The notes under the pieces: generated by a model
Told to the model about the DNA's origin: nothing
Seen by the model: only the letters and a program-made list of their open reading frames with translations
Databases searched by the model: none
Source: Thermophagus xiamenensis
GTDB taxonomy: Bacteria; Bacteroidota; Bacteroidia; Bacteroidales; Marinilabiliaceae
Direction: 5' to 3'
Assembly: GCF_900112795.1 (NCBI RefSeq)
Contig: NZ_FONA01000009.1
Location: forward strand, 1-64,000
Length of the DNA stretch: 64,000 nucleotides
Shown: positions 44,701 through 53,062 of the stretch, piece after piece
How positions within the stretch are numbered: position 1 is the stretch's first letter
How the letters are laid out: every line of letters starts with the position of its first letter
Made by a program: the position numbers and the translations under genes

Positions 44701-45577
44701 TAGGGGATGAGTTGAGGTCATACTCCTCTACTTTTTCAGCCACCTCCATGGTATTTTGAAGGGCTTCCGGCACATCGCCAAAGAGCTCGTTCATCTCGGC
44801 AGTAGTCTTAAACCACTCCTGTTTAGTGTAACGCATCCGGTTTTCATCATCATAGTCTTTCCCGGTATTGAGGCAAATAAGCAAATCGTGGGCTTCGGCA
44901 TCTTCGGCATTGGTAAAATGAACATCATTCGTTGCAATTACCTTAACCCCTAATTCTTTAGAGAAAGCCAAAAGAGCTTTATTGACCTTGATCTGATTTT
45001 CGTAAACCTCCTGTCTCGACCTGGGATCTTCCGCAGGATGTCGTTGCAATTCCAAATAAAAATCGTCGCCAAAAATGCTTTTAAACCATAAGATAGACTC
45101 CCTGGCCCCCTCCATATCACCGGCAATAATCTTTTGAGGTATCTCCCCACCAATACAGGCACTGGACACAATAAGCCCCTCGTGATATTGTTTTAAGAGA
45201 TTTTTGTCAATTCTGGGTTTATAATAAAAGCCCTCAATATTGGCAATGGAAATTAACTTAAGTAAATTCTTATACCCGGTTCGATTTTTAGCCAACAGGA
45301 TAAGGTGATCACCTCTTCCGTCCAACTTACTGTCAGACTTATCCTGGATTGATCGAGCCGCCACATAAGTCTCACAACCAAGAATGGGTTTAATATTTTT
45401 CTTCCGACAAGTATCAAAAAATTCTTTAATCCCAAACATCGTTCCATGGTCGGTAAGGGCCAATGCTGTCATGCCATCATCCTTGGCCTTATTTACAAGA
45501 TCACTAACAGCTGCGGCACCGTCCAATATAGAGTATTGTGAGTGAACATGAAGATGTGTAAATGGTATGAGTCCCAT
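41777..45577 (-). CDS. dnaE: DNA polymerase III alpha subunit
   Basis: The product is 1266 residues. The PHP domain starts FTHLHVHSQYSILDGAAA (HxH metal site). The C-family polymerase core has GPGRGSAAGAAVSYCVGI and the catalytic acids in MPDVDIDFDDDGR, then the fingers (YRPGPMEYIPNYIARKHG, YGITVFQEQVMLLSRALAGF). A helix-hairpin-helix region and an OB domain (KTIIVGGMVTGIRRGVTRVK) follow, ending with the beta-clamp/tau-binding tail. It is the replicative polymerase. The length is normal for Bacteroidota DnaE. The 441-bp gap upstream (45578-46018) holds its -7 box TAACTTTG at 45619-45612 and the rpsP promoter; otherwise I see nothing there. Confidence 0.98.
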   Translation of the reverse strand: MGLIPFTHLHVHSQYSILDGAAAVSDLVNKAKDDGMTALALTDHGTMFGIKEFFDTCRKKNIKPILGCETYVAARSIQDKSDSKLDGRGDHLILLAKNRTGYKNLLKLISIANIEGFYYKPRIDKNLLKQYHEGLIVSSACIGGEIPQKIIAGDMEGARESILWFKSIFGDDFYLELQRHPAEDPRSRQEVYENQIKVNKALLAFSKELGVKVIATNDVHFTNAEDAEAHDLLICLNTGKDYDDENRMRYTKQEWFKTTAEMNELFGDVPEALQNTMEVAEKVEEYDLNSSPIMPFFPIPDEFGTMEEYKKKYPEEELRKEFGERYDALGGNYENLLRIKLESDYLTFLTYKGAKDPSRYGDPIPDEVKERLDFELNTIKSMGFPGYFLIVQDFINAARKMGVLVGPGRGSAAGAAVSYCVGITNIDPIKHDLLFERFLNPDRISMPDVDIDFDDDGRQMVLDWVTQKYGRDKVAHICTFGTMAARMAIRDVGRVLKLPLSETDKLAKLIPERPGTKLANAYEEVLKRERETGSIDDAIKKIDNELKAARNAGKGKEESKLEVFKIFAERIKEARANGEEKVLKTLKLACTLEGSVRQTGVHACGVLIGRDPLDQHIPLIPTKGENLMTTQYDGHFVEAIGLLKMDFLGLKTLSIIKETLENIKLSKNIEIDIDKIPQDDPKTFELFSKGDTTAIFQFESPGMKKHLRALQPNRFEDLVAMNALYRPGPMEYIPNYIARKHGKQEIIYDHPMMEPYLKDTYGITVFQEQVMLLSRALAGFTRGESDTLRKAMGKKLSDLMAQLKVKFYEGCKKNEKFLEGCKEVNKDPDQLIEKIWKDWEAFASYAFNKSHSVCYAYVAYQTGYLKAHYPAEFMAGVLSRNLNDINKITTFMEECRRMGLEVLGPDVNESFRKFTVNSEGAIRFGMAGIKGVGAAAVEEIIRKREEGGPFKDIFDFVERVNLQTVNKKNIEALAAAGAFDSFSGLNRAQFFATTDGEEGTFIERLLRYGNRFQADKASAQVSLFGTADMTDAVKKPSVPNVPEFTSVEKLKREKELIGIYLSAHPLDRFRLELQYYCNTPLSDLNDLSAINGKTIIVGGMVTGIRRGVTRVKENSYAIITLEDYSGSYDFALFGRDYNDFSKYHAVPEDGSIFLLIKGKVQPKKYHPEELEVKIHSISFLDEVLESHVRNLSLHIPVDKISEELVNELASVMLENRGNVSLRFHVFDPANKHNSVQLLSRSARIDLSQRDVLQFFNEHPELQIQLS

Positions 45578-45611
45578 AATAAAATAAAATTCTTAAATCC
45601 GATTTAAGCTA

Positions 45612-45619
45612 CAAAGTTA
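45612..45619 (-). promoter_or_regulatory. -7 box of dnaE
   Basis: On the minus strand TAACTTTG matches TAnnTTTG about 35 bp upstream of the dnaE ATG. The -33 element is not evident. Confidence 0.45.
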
Positions 45620-45944
45620 CCCAAAATTGCCGGCGAAAATATTTCGACCAAGCCGGTAACCTTAATTTTTTTTTAAAGAGTAACGAAAAATTGATAGTGT
45701 GATATAATTCATAGGATGAACATATAATCCAATGAAAAGTTTGTCAAGAAGTAACAAAAAAATTTCGCTTTGGGTTGAAAATGACAACACCGGTGCCATA
45801 TATTTGCCAAATATCATTTATCTGGCCATCTCCCAAGAAAGCCGAAAGACAAAATTTTAACTGCTTTTTATGGTATTCAAAAAATTTTCAACGCCAAAGC
45901 AAACGGTTTAAATGATAAAAAATATCAGTAAAAGGGGAAAGAAA

Positions 45945-45975
45945 TTTCATAAACCAATAAATCACTGTATATTTG
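45945..45975 (+). promoter_or_regulatory. promoter of rpsP
   Basis: TTTC (45945-45948), 19 bp, then TATATTTG (45968-45975). One mismatch in the -33 element. The leader is about 35 nt, normal for a ribosomal protein gene. Confidence 0.6.
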
Positions 45976-46018
45976 CACTCGCAAAAATGTAGGTTGTTAA
46001 TTATTAATTTAAAAAAAC

Positions 46019-46606
46019 ATGCCCGTAAAGATTAGATTAGCAAGACACGGACGCAAAAGGTATGCATACTACCACATCGTAGTAGCAGATAGCAGGGCGC
46101 CACGAGATGGTAAATTCATCGAACGGATTGGCTCGTACAATCCCAACACAAATCCTGCTACGATTCAACTTGATTTCGACAAAGCTTTATCATGGCTCAG
46201 GAAAGGCGCTCAACCTACTGATACTGCCCGTGCAATTTTGAGTTACAAAGGTGTTCTCATGAAAAAACACCTGCTCGAAGGTGTGAAGAAAGGTGCTTTT
46301 GATGAAGCAGAAGCCGAACGCCGGTTCCAAAAATGGCTGGAAGAAAAAGAAGCAAAAATTCAAGCCAAGAAAGACCGTCTTGCTTCCGAAAGTGAAAAAG
46401 AACGCAAGGCTCGTTTGGAACAAGAAGCTAAAATCAATGCCGAAAGAGCTGAAAAGCTGGCTAAACGTGCTGCTGAACTGGCTGCTGAAGCAGAAGCTCA
46501 ACAAAAAGAAGCCAGTGAGGAAACACAAAACTCAGACAGTACTTCTGAGGAAGCTAAGGCTGAACAAACCGCCAGTTCTGAAGAAGAAACCAAAAAAGAA
46601 GAATAG
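46019..46606 (+). CDS. rpsP: 30S ribosomal protein S16 with long charged C-terminal extension
   Basis: The product is 195 residues. The S16 core (about 1-85) begins [20 protein letters not shown] and contains [20 protein letters not shown]. The remaining 110 residues are Lys/Glu/Ala-rich and helical ([20 protein letters not shown]), ending EEETKKEE. Extended S16 tails are typical of Bacteroidota. It is a single-gene unit, with its own promoter and a clear terminator; rimM, which often follows rpsP elsewhere, is not adjacent. Confidence 0.97.
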   Translation: MPVKIRLARHGRKRYAYYHIVVADSRAPRDGKFIERIGSYNPNTNPATIQLDFDKALSWLRKGAQPTDTARAILSYKGVLMKKHLLEGVKKGAFDEAEAERRFQKWLEEKEAKIQAKKDRLASESEKERKARLEQEAKINAERAEKLAKRAAELAAEAEAQQKEASEETQNSDSTSEEAKAEQTASSEEETKKEE

Positions 46607-46633
46607 TAGCATTACTCACTTCTTAAGAAAAAG

Positions 46634-46661
46634 CCATCCTTTTCAAGGATGGTTTTTTTTT
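46634..46661 (+). terminator. rpsP terminator
   Basis: CCATCCTT-TTC-AAGGATGG forms an 8-bp perfect stem with a 3-base loop followed by nine T. It is a textbook rho-independent terminator. Confidence 0.95.
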
Positions 46662-46777
46662 GAGCAGAAAATCAAAATCTATTTGAGAACTAAACAAACA
46701 AAAGTGCAATTATTTAATCATTAACCACAATTTTAGCTTAAAAAATTGTGGTCCAATAATCGAAAAGTTAAATTTTT

Positions 46778-46966
46778 CATCCGTATAAATTTTACTTACT
46801 TCATTGATATATTGCTTCTTAAAAGTAGTCATTAGTGGTTAGTCACTAGTCCATTAACACTAATGACTGTTGACTAATGACTATAAACTTCTTCTGCCTG
46901 TGCACTTCTGCCTTAGTTTTTATACATGTTCCTTTTGTGGCTAAAGCCGCCATGCTCGTTTCATTA
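46778..46966. repeat. dispersed palindromic repeat, copy B
   Basis: The copy begins CATCCGTATAAATTTTACTT. The left arm AGTCATTAGT is at 46827-46836; right arms ACTAATGACT are at 46859-46868 and 46873-46882. A shared right flank follows: AAACTTCTTCTGCCT, then ATACATGTTC and GCCGCCATGCTCGTTT. It fills the 362-bp gap between the rpsP terminator and the atpG stop. Copies C and D share both the arms and this right flank; B and C also share about 60 bp of left flank. Confidence 0.9.
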
Positions 46967-46968
46967 GA

Positions 46969-47844
46969 TTACTTTTTGAGTGCTTCGGCACCAGAAGTAA
47001 TTTCAATCAGTTCATTGGTAATCGCCGACTGTCGAGCTTTATTATACATTAACTGAAGTTCATTGATAAGAGTGTTGGCGTTATCGGTGGCCTTGTGCAT
47101 TGAAGTCATTCTGGCACCATGTTCCGAAGCAATTGATTCGAGCACCACTTGATACAAGAGAGACCGAAGAGTTTTGGGCATCAAACTATCAACGATAGCT
47201 TGTCGGTCTGGTTCCAAAATATATTCAGAAATAGGATTGGTACGTTTAACCTCCGGAATTTTCACTGGCAAAAACTGCTGAACCTGCACTTCTTGAACAG
47301 CAGCATTGATAAAACTATTATAGACTATGATAGCTTCTTTCAGTACTCCTAAATCATATTCACTAATCAATTCATCAGCTATCATGGCAATTTTGGTAAA
47401 AGAGGGATCGCTTAATTGTCCCTCCTCCAAAATAAGAGGTCTAATATTCCTCGACCGCAACATTTTCCAGGCTTGCTTCCCAAGCACCCTAATCTCCACA
47501 TTCCCTTTTTTGTAGTCATCATTTAACTCATTCTTTAAAAGATTTTGGACCGCTTTCACCACATTAGCATTAAAAGCGCCACAAAGTCCACGATCTGAAG
47601 CGATGACAAAAAGTACTACTTTATTCCCGCGTCCAGGAATGGTATAGTTTATGGTAACATCAGGATAGGTTGAAACCATATCGTGAATAATTCCTATTAG
47701 GTGAGAGGTATATGGACGGATATGTTCAACATCATCTTGAGCTTTTTTTAATCTGGCAGCCGAAATCATCTTCATAGCGCTAGTTACTTGCATAGTGGTT
47801 TTAACTGCGCCAATTCTGGTTCTTATGTCCTTTAAGTTTGCCAT
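46969..47844 (-). CDS. atpG: F-type ATP synthase gamma subunit
   Basis: The product is 291 residues. It starts MANLKDIRTRIGAVKTTMQV and has TSAMKMISAARLKKAQ and, at the C-terminus, ASEHGARMTSMHKATDNA and LMYNKARQSAITNELIEITS. Gamma is the rotating central stalk that couples c-ring rotation to catalysis in F1. It is the last gene of the minus-strand atp operon, 6 bp after atpA, and is followed by repeat copy B with no obvious separate terminator. Confidence 0.97.
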   Translation of the reverse strand: MANLKDIRTRIGAVKTTMQVTSAMKMISAARLKKAQDDVEHIRPYTSHLIGIIHDMVSTYPDVTINYTIPGRGNKVVLFVIASDRGLCGAFNANVVKAVQNLLKNELNDDYKKGNVEIRVLGKQAWKMLRSRNIRPLILEEGQLSDPSFTKIAMIADELISEYDLGVLKEAIIVYNSFINAAVQEVQVQQFLPVKIPEVKRTNPISEYILEPDRQAIVDSLMPKTLRSLLYQVVLESIASEHGARMTSMHKATDNANTLINELQLMYNKARQSAITNELIEITSGAEALKK

Positions 47845-47850
47845 TTAAAA

Positions 47851-49440
47851 TTAATTCTCCTCATTAACTTTAAAATGTGCAGCCACATCTTTCGCCACCG
47901 TCTCAATTTTCCGGGATACCTCATCATCCATCACTCCTGATAAAATAGTCTTAAAAACCTCAGGATGTCTAATGTTCATGCTTTCGATAAACTCTTGTTC
48001 AAACTTCTTAACTTTATCTACAGGCACCTCTCTAAGCAACCCTTTAGTTCCGCAATAAATCAATGCCACCTGTTGTTCCACCTTCATAGGTTTATATTGA
48101 GGCTGTTTCAACAGTTCCACATTTTTTCTACCCTTATCCAATACATTCATAGTTGCCGGATCAAGGTCAGAACCAAATCTGGCAAAAGCTTCCAGTTCCC
48201 TATATTGAGCCTGATCAAGTTTTAATGTACCTGCCACTTTTTTCATCGGTTTAATCTGAGCATTTCCACCCACACGTGACACAGAAATACCCACATTAAT
48301 AGCGGGCCGAACACCGGCATTAAACAGATTGTGTTCCAAAAAGATCTGTCCGTCTGTAATAGAAATGACATTTGTAGGGATATAAGCAGAGACGTCCCCA
48401 GCCTGAGTTTCAATTATAGGTAAAGCGGTCAAAGATCCACCTCCTTTAACTTTCCCTTTGAGTGAAGCCGGAACATCGTTCATTTGAGCTGCGACTTTAT
48501 CGGATTCAATAATTTTTGCAGCTCTTTCCAGAAGGCGGGAATGGAGGTAAAAGATATCTCCGGGGAAGGCCTCCCGTCCGGGTGGGCGGCGTAATAGCAA
48601 AGAGACCTCTCGGTAAGATATGGCTTGTTTAGAAAGATCGTCATAAACGATTAAAGCATGTCGACCGGTATCTCTAAAATATTCGCCGATGGCTGTTCCG
48701 GCAAAAGGGGCATAAAACTGCATAGCAGCGGGATCAGAGGCCGTGGCAGAGACCACGATGGTATAATCCATGGCACCATGCCTCTGAAGCGTATTAACAA
48801 TTTGGGCGACAGTTGACCCTTTTTGGCCAATGGCTACATAAATACAATAAACAGGATTTCCCTCTTCAAAAAAGTTGCGTTGATTAATAATGGTGTCGAT
48901 GGCAATGGCAGTTTTACCTGTTTGTCGGTCACCAATAATTAATTCCCTTTGTCCACGTCCGATAGGTGTCATCGAATCGATAGCCTTCAATCCGGTTTGT
49001 AAAGGCTCTTTTACCGGTTGCCTAAAAATCACTTCCGGGGCTTTACGCTCTAATGGCATCTCAAATAGTTCACCTTTCAAACTTCCTTTACCATCAATAG
49101 GCTCGCCCAATGTATTTACCACTCTACCAACCATCCCCTCGCCCACATTAATGGATGCAATACGACGTGTACGACGAACAATATCGCCCTCAGAAACCAA
49201 TTGGGAATCCCCTAATAAAACCACTCCCACACTATCCGATTCGAGGTTAAGAACCACCCCCATACACTTGTCAAATTCAACTAACTCATTTGACTGGACA
49301 TTAAACAGTCCGTAAACACGGGCTATGCCGTCACCCACCTGCAACACCGTGCCTACTTCTTCCAGCTCAGTAGAAGACTGAAACCCTTCAATTTCTTTTC
49401 TAATAATTTCGGAAACTTCCGATGGACGTATTTGTTCCAT
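47851..49440 (-). CDS. atpA: F-type ATP synthase alpha subunit
   Basis: The product is 529 residues. The P-loop is [17 protein letters not shown] (about residue 165-180), with PIGRGQREL just before it and the ATP synthase signature [18 protein letters not shown] later. Alpha makes the non-catalytic nucleotide sites and anchors F1. It lies between atpH and atpG with gaps of 11 and 6 bp. Confidence 0.98.
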   Translation of the reverse strand: MEQIRPSEVSEIIRKEIEGFQSSTELEEVGTVLQVGDGIARVYGLFNVQSNELVEFDKCMGVVLNLESDSVGVVLLGDSQLVSEGDIVRRTRRIASINVGEGMVGRVVNTLGEPIDGKGSLKGELFEMPLERKAPEVIFRQPVKEPLQTGLKAIDSMTPIGRGQRELIIGDRQTGKTAIAIDTIINQRNFFEEGNPVYCIYVAIGQKGSTVAQIVNTLQRHGAMDYTIVVSATASDPAAMQFYAPFAGTAIGEYFRDTGRHALIVYDDLSKQAISYREVSLLLRRPPGREAFPGDIFYLHSRLLERAAKIIESDKVAAQMNDVPASLKGKVKGGGSLTALPIIETQAGDVSAYIPTNVISITDGQIFLEHNLFNAGVRPAINVGISVSRVGGNAQIKPMKKVAGTLKLDQAQYRELEAFARFGSDLDPATMNVLDKGRKNVELLKQPQYKPMKVEQQVALIYCGTKGLLREVPVDKVKKFEQEFIESMNIRHPEVFKTILSGVMDDEVSRKIETVAKDVAAHFKVNEEN

Positions 49441-49451
49441 ATCGGCTTTCT

Positions 49452-49988
49452 TTAACTCAATAATTTTTTTCTTAAACTTTTTACCTGATGTAAAATACTA
49501 TTGTCTATCATTTTCTCATCCACCACCAGTATCAAGCCACCAATAATATCAGGTTTTACTTGCGCATCCATCTCTACGGGTGCCCCAAGACTTTCCGCCA
49601 AATATGATTTTAGCTTATCCAGATAATCCTGATCCATTTTCACGGCAGTTATCACCTTAATATTTTTAATGCCTTCGTAATTTCTATACAATTGCTCGAA
49701 ATAATTTATTATATCGTACAAAAGATTTTCCCTGTTTTTGTCTAAAATCAGATCGAGAAATTGAATCATTAAAGGATGTTGTTCGCCTGATAGTACTTTT
49801 TTAATGACCTCTTTCTTTTGAGAAGTCTTAATAACAGGATTCTCCAGAAAAGCCCGAAAATCTTTGACTGTGCTACAGTGCTGCAAAAGAAGTTTTGAAT
49901 CGGTATACAACCGTTCTAATACTCCTTTTTCTTTACCAAGCTCGAATAAAGCTTTAGCGTATCTCACTGTAACAGGGCCTCTGTTCAT
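49452..49988 (-). CDS. atpH: F-type ATP synthase delta subunit
   Basis: The product is 178 residues. It starts [20 protein letters not shown] and ends [20 protein letters not shown], the conserved OSCP/delta C-terminal signature. Delta joins the peripheral stalk to the top of F1. A 129-bp gap separates it from atpF; I see no gene or signal in that gap. Confidence 0.95.
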   Translation of the reverse strand: MNRGPVTVRYAKALFELGKEKGVLERLYTDSKLLLQHCSTVKDFRAFLENPVIKTSQKKEVIKKVLSGEQHPLMIQFLDLILDKNRENLLYDIINYFEQLYRNYEGIKNIKVITAVKMDQDYLDKLKSYLAESLGAPVEMDAQVKPDIIGGLILVVDEKMIDNSILHQVKSLRKKLLS

Positions 49989-50117
49989 CAGAATAAAATT
50001 TTTCTAATTCATAGATCAGATGGAACTCGCATGACCTTCAACTTAAACAGGAACCGGCTGTAACAACGTTAATTGGTCACACTCGTTTCATTAATAAAAA
50101 ACAAAAAGTATAGAGTA

Positions 50118-50612
50118 TTAATTTAAGTTCATTTGATTCAAATAAGTATTAATCACTTTTTTCTGCTTTTCCCGATCAGCAAGTTCTTCCTTCAAAACTT
50201 TTTCAGCAATTTCAAGAGACAATTGGCCAATGGCATCTCTGATTTCGAATAGTGCTTCTTCTTTTTGCTTTTTAATATCGGCATTAACCTTCTCCATCAG
50301 CTTCCGACCTTCCTCACGGGCAGCCGCCTGAGCCTCTTCAATAATCCTGTTCTTCAACTCTCTGGCTTCAGCCAATATGGCATCCCTTTCCTTTCTGGCA
50401 TCCTCAAGAACTTTGTTTTTTTTCTGTTCAAGGTGTTCCACTTCCTCGCGGGCTCTTTTAGCATCTTCTAAGGCAAAAGAGATGGTCTCCTCTCGTACTT
50501 TAAGAGCGCGCATAATGGAAGGCAAGGCGTATTTCCGGAGTACTAACAGCAATAAAATAAAAGTCAGTGTCGTCCAAAATACCAATCCAGGATTCGGTGT
50601 CAATAATTCCAT
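50118..50612 (-). CDS. atpF: F-type ATP synthase b subunit
   Basis: The product is 164 residues. One N-terminal membrane helix (GLVFWTTLTFILLLLVLRKY) is followed by a long charged coiled coil (EEVEHLEQKKNKVLEDARKE), the usual plan of b. It forms the peripheral stalk. Its stop and the atpH start are 129 bp apart; the atpE stop lies 40 bp upstream of its start. Confidence 0.96.
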   Translation of the reverse strand: MELLTPNPGLVFWTTLTFILLLLVLRKYALPSIMRALKVREETISFALEDAKRAREEVEHLEQKKNKVLEDARKERDAILAEARELKNRIIEEAQAAAREEGRKLMEKVNADIKKQKEEALFEIRDAIGQLSLEIAEKVLKEELADREKQKKVINTYLNQMNLN

Positions 50613-50652
50613 CCTGACAATTTTTTAATTGAATTAATTAAATTGGAAGGTA

Positions 50653-50862
50653 TTAACCCACCAGCCAAGCCACCACAATTGCAAAAAGGGCAATACCCTC
50701 AATAAGAGCAGCAGCAACAATCATAAGCGTTTGGATTTTCGAGCCCATTTCGGGTTGTCGACTCATAGCTTCAAGAGCTGACTGACCAATTTTACCAATC
50801 CCAATTCCTGCACCCAAAACAATTAAACCTAACCCTAAAGCTGTAAATGAAATTGTCTCCAT
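50653..50862 (-). CDS. atpE: F-type ATP synthase c subunit
   Basis: The product is 69 residues in a two-helix hairpin. The loop has AMSRQPEMGSKIQT, and the ion-binding Glu is in ALIEGIALFAIVVAW. The Na+-type c-ring signature (Gln on helix 1, Ser/Thr after the Glu and a following Tyr) is missing, so proton coupling is expected. Confidence 0.96.
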   Translation of the reverse strand: METISFTALGLGLIVLGAGIGIGKIGQSALEAMSRQPEMGSKIQTLMIVAAALIEGIALFAIVVAWLVG

Positions 50863-50879
50863 ATTTGTTTTTTTTAATA

Positions 50880-51956
50880 TTAATGTTCAGATTTACTTGT
50901 ACTCATCCCAATAAATAAGGCTGTCAGCAAACTAAAAATATAGGCTTGCAATACAGCCACCAGTAGTTCTAACAAATACATTATCAATGATAGGGCCACC
51001 GACATCGGGGCTATATATAATGACTTTAGAATAAATATAATCGAAATCAAACTTAATATGATGATGTGCCCGGCTGTTATATTGGCAAACAAACGAATCA
51101 TCAATGCAAACGGCTTAGTAAACATCCCAATTATTTCCAAGGGCACCAAAATAAATTTTACCGGAAATGGAATTCCCGGAGCGGTAAAAGTATGCTTCCA
51201 ATAAGATTTAGATCCGAACAAATTAATAGCCAGAAAAGCACAAACAGCCAGTGTCGCTGTAAAACTAATATTCCCCGATAAGTTGCTTCCCCCTGGGAAG
51301 AAAGGTACAATCCCAATAAGATTATTGATCCAAATAAAGAAAAATACAGTTATTAAGAAAGGCACAAATTTATCGGCCTTTTCTCCAGGGATTTGAGCCC
51401 TGGCAATATCATCTCTTACAAAAAGAATTATGGGTTCCAAAACCGCCCGGAATCCTTTGGGTGGAGCCATCCCATAACGGGCATAATTTCTGGCGGCCGA
51501 TAAAAACATCCATAAAATTAGGGCTACAGAAAGAAACATGCTGGCCACATTCTGCGTGATAGAAAAATCGGCCACGGAAGCATTGACAATGTGCCCCTCT
51601 TTATCTGTATGGATAGTTCCGTCGAAATCGGTTAAATAGAACCGCTCATCATGGAGAACCACAAAGTCGTTTCCCAAAGCAACAGGTTCGGAAGAATGAT
51701 AGAAACGGTCAGAAGAAAAAAACCAAAATTTACCTTCATGCCATAGAATTACAGGCAATGGAACTGTAAGATGAACTCTTTGGCCATGACGATTAGTATA
51801 ATCCAAAACGTGCCATTGGTGAGCATCAGTAATATGTTCCATCACTAACCCGATTACATCAAAAGACCCCTCATTTTCATCACTGGAGGTCATTTCTTCG
51901 GATTGGACGGAAAAGCTTCCCACCAACAGTAAAAATATGACAATGAAAAATTTCAA
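50880..51956 (-). CDS. atpB: F-type ATP synthase a subunit with Bacteroidota N-terminal extension
   Basis: The product is 358 residues. A signal peptide (FFIVIFLLLVGSFSVQSEEM) and about 100 extra residues with HDERFYLTDFDGTIHTDKEG precede the conserved membrane part; such an extension is normal in this phylum. The essential Arg is in PFALMIRLFANITAGHIIIL, and the helix pair near the C-terminus (LLELLVAVLQAYIFSLLTAL) forms the ion half-channels against the c-ring. Residue positions in the conserved core are intact. It is 17 bp upstream of atpE. Confidence 0.97.
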   Translation of the reverse strand: MKFFIVIFLLLVGSFSVQSEEMTSSDENEGSFDVIGLVMEHITDAHQWHVLDYTNRHGQRVHLTVPLPVILWHEGKFWFFSSDRFYHSSEPVALGNDFVVLHDERFYLTDFDGTIHTDKEGHIVNASVADFSITQNVASMFLSVALILWMFLSAARNYARYGMAPPKGFRAVLEPIILFVRDDIARAQIPGEKADKFVPFLITVFFFIWINNLIGIVPFFPGGSNLSGNISFTATLAVCAFLAINLFGSKSYWKHTFTAPGIPFPVKFILVPLEIIGMFTKPFALMIRLFANITAGHIIILSLISIIFILKSLYIAPMSVALSLIMYLLELLVAVLQAYIFSLLTALFIGMSTSKSEH

Positions 51957-52079
51957 AATAAAACTTTCTCTTTAATTTTTAAACAAACAATGTCAATGAC
52001 CTATGTCTTTAACCCGAAACTTGTATACGACCCGACAAAATAGATGTTTCAGTTTTCCCGGATCTTATCAGGGCCAAAT

Positions 52080-52478
52080 TCAATAATCTTTCTTGGATAA
52101 CCATTGGATCTTCCATTTGGTATCAAGCGTTAACAAAACAATATAACTTACCATTGTCGGAATAACGAATGCTTCTATCTGCTCATGTTCTTTGTCGAAA
52201 AAAAGCATTAACAATATCGGAATAATAAAAATTTTCAACACCGACATGATTACCAGCACTAATCCCGGCAAATCGGGTCGTAGATCCTTGAAGAATTTTA
52301 AAATAGAAGAGGTCAATGGGAAAAGCACTACTATTATTAAGGCGAGATAAACCCAGTTTCTGGGAATGTGTCCTGCTTCAATATAAACAATAAGACCCGC
52401 TAGTCCTTTAAACAGCAGGCCGTAAAAAATTTCTTTAATAAGCAGCACTTTATACGCCAAAAATGGTAGTGGTGCCAT
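52080..52478 (-). CDS. small membrane protein in the atp operon, AtpI-like by position
   Basis: The product is 132 residues with four hydrophobic segments (AGLIVYIEAGHIPRNWVYLA, LVLVIMSVLKIFIIPILLML). It lies between a bactofilin gene (8-bp gap) and atpB (123-bp gap). AtpI-type proteins with four helices occupy this place in many ATP synthase operons and assist c-ring assembly. I see no clear sequence signature, so the call rests on size, topology and position. Confidence 0.55.
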   Translation of the reverse strand: MAPLPFLAYKVLLIKEIFYGLLFKGLAGLIVYIEAGHIPRNWVYLALIIVVLFPLTSSILKFFKDLRPDLPGLVLVIMSVLKIFIIPILLMLFFDKEHEQIEAFVIPTMVSYIVLLTLDTKWKIQWLSKKDY

Positions 52479-52486
52479 AGATCAAA

Positions 52487-52882
52487 TTATTTTTTATTGT
52501 CTTTTGCCACATTGAGTAAAGGCTCGTTTCCTGTCTGATTACCCATATTACATGTTCCTGAGAATATAGCACCAGGTTCAATATTCAATTTCCCGGTTTT
52601 TATATCACCACTCACTTTAGAACTAGCTTTCAATGAGAGAAGCTCAGTAACATTAATTTTTCCATTCAAAGAACCTGCAAGTTCTGCATTACCGCAAAAT
52701 ACTTCACCTTTAATCATTCCATTTGACCCTACAACCACCTTTCCTTTGGATTTTATATTACCTTCAATCTGCCCGTCAATTCTAATATCACCATTTGTTT
52801 CAATATCACCTATAATTTTGGTTCCCGGACCAATAATGTTAGGAAGTTTGCTTTCTGGTTCGATGTTTTTCGCCATGTTCAT
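52487..52882 (-). CDS. bactofilin (polymer-forming cytoskeletal protein)
   Basis: The product is 131 residues. The central bactofilin beta-helix has repeating units GDIETNGDIRIDGQIEGNIK, GKVVVGSNGMIKGEVFCGNA and LSLKASSKVSGDIKTGKLN. Bactofilins self-assemble into filaments without nucleotide and often localise cell-wall enzymes. A bactofilin immediately ahead of the atp genes is a recurrent Bacteroidota arrangement. The usual M23 peptidase partner is not seen here. Confidence 0.95.
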   Translation of the reverse strand: MNMAKNIEPESKLPNIIGPGTKIIGDIETNGDIRIDGQIEGNIKSKGKVVVGSNGMIKGEVFCGNAELAGSLNGKINVTELLSLKASSKVSGDIKTGKLNIEPGAIFSGTCNMGNQTGNEPLLNVAKDNKK

Positions 52883-53062
52883 TAAACTTTATTTAAGTTA
52901 TTAATTGTAATATACTTTTATTTTTTACGAAGTTATTCAACAAATAGGCACCAATTAATTGTGGTCTGCATTTGCGCAAAAAAAATTTTTCAACCTCTCT
53001 ACTAAAAAAGTCTGCCACCACAATTCCCGTAAATTATTAGCAAAATTAAAAAGAAATCCCAA

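Noticed and set aside
50653-50862. Sodium-driven ATP synthase
   Set aside because: The c subunit has the Glu but lacks the Gln on helix 1 and the Ser/Thr and Tyr that complete the sodium site.
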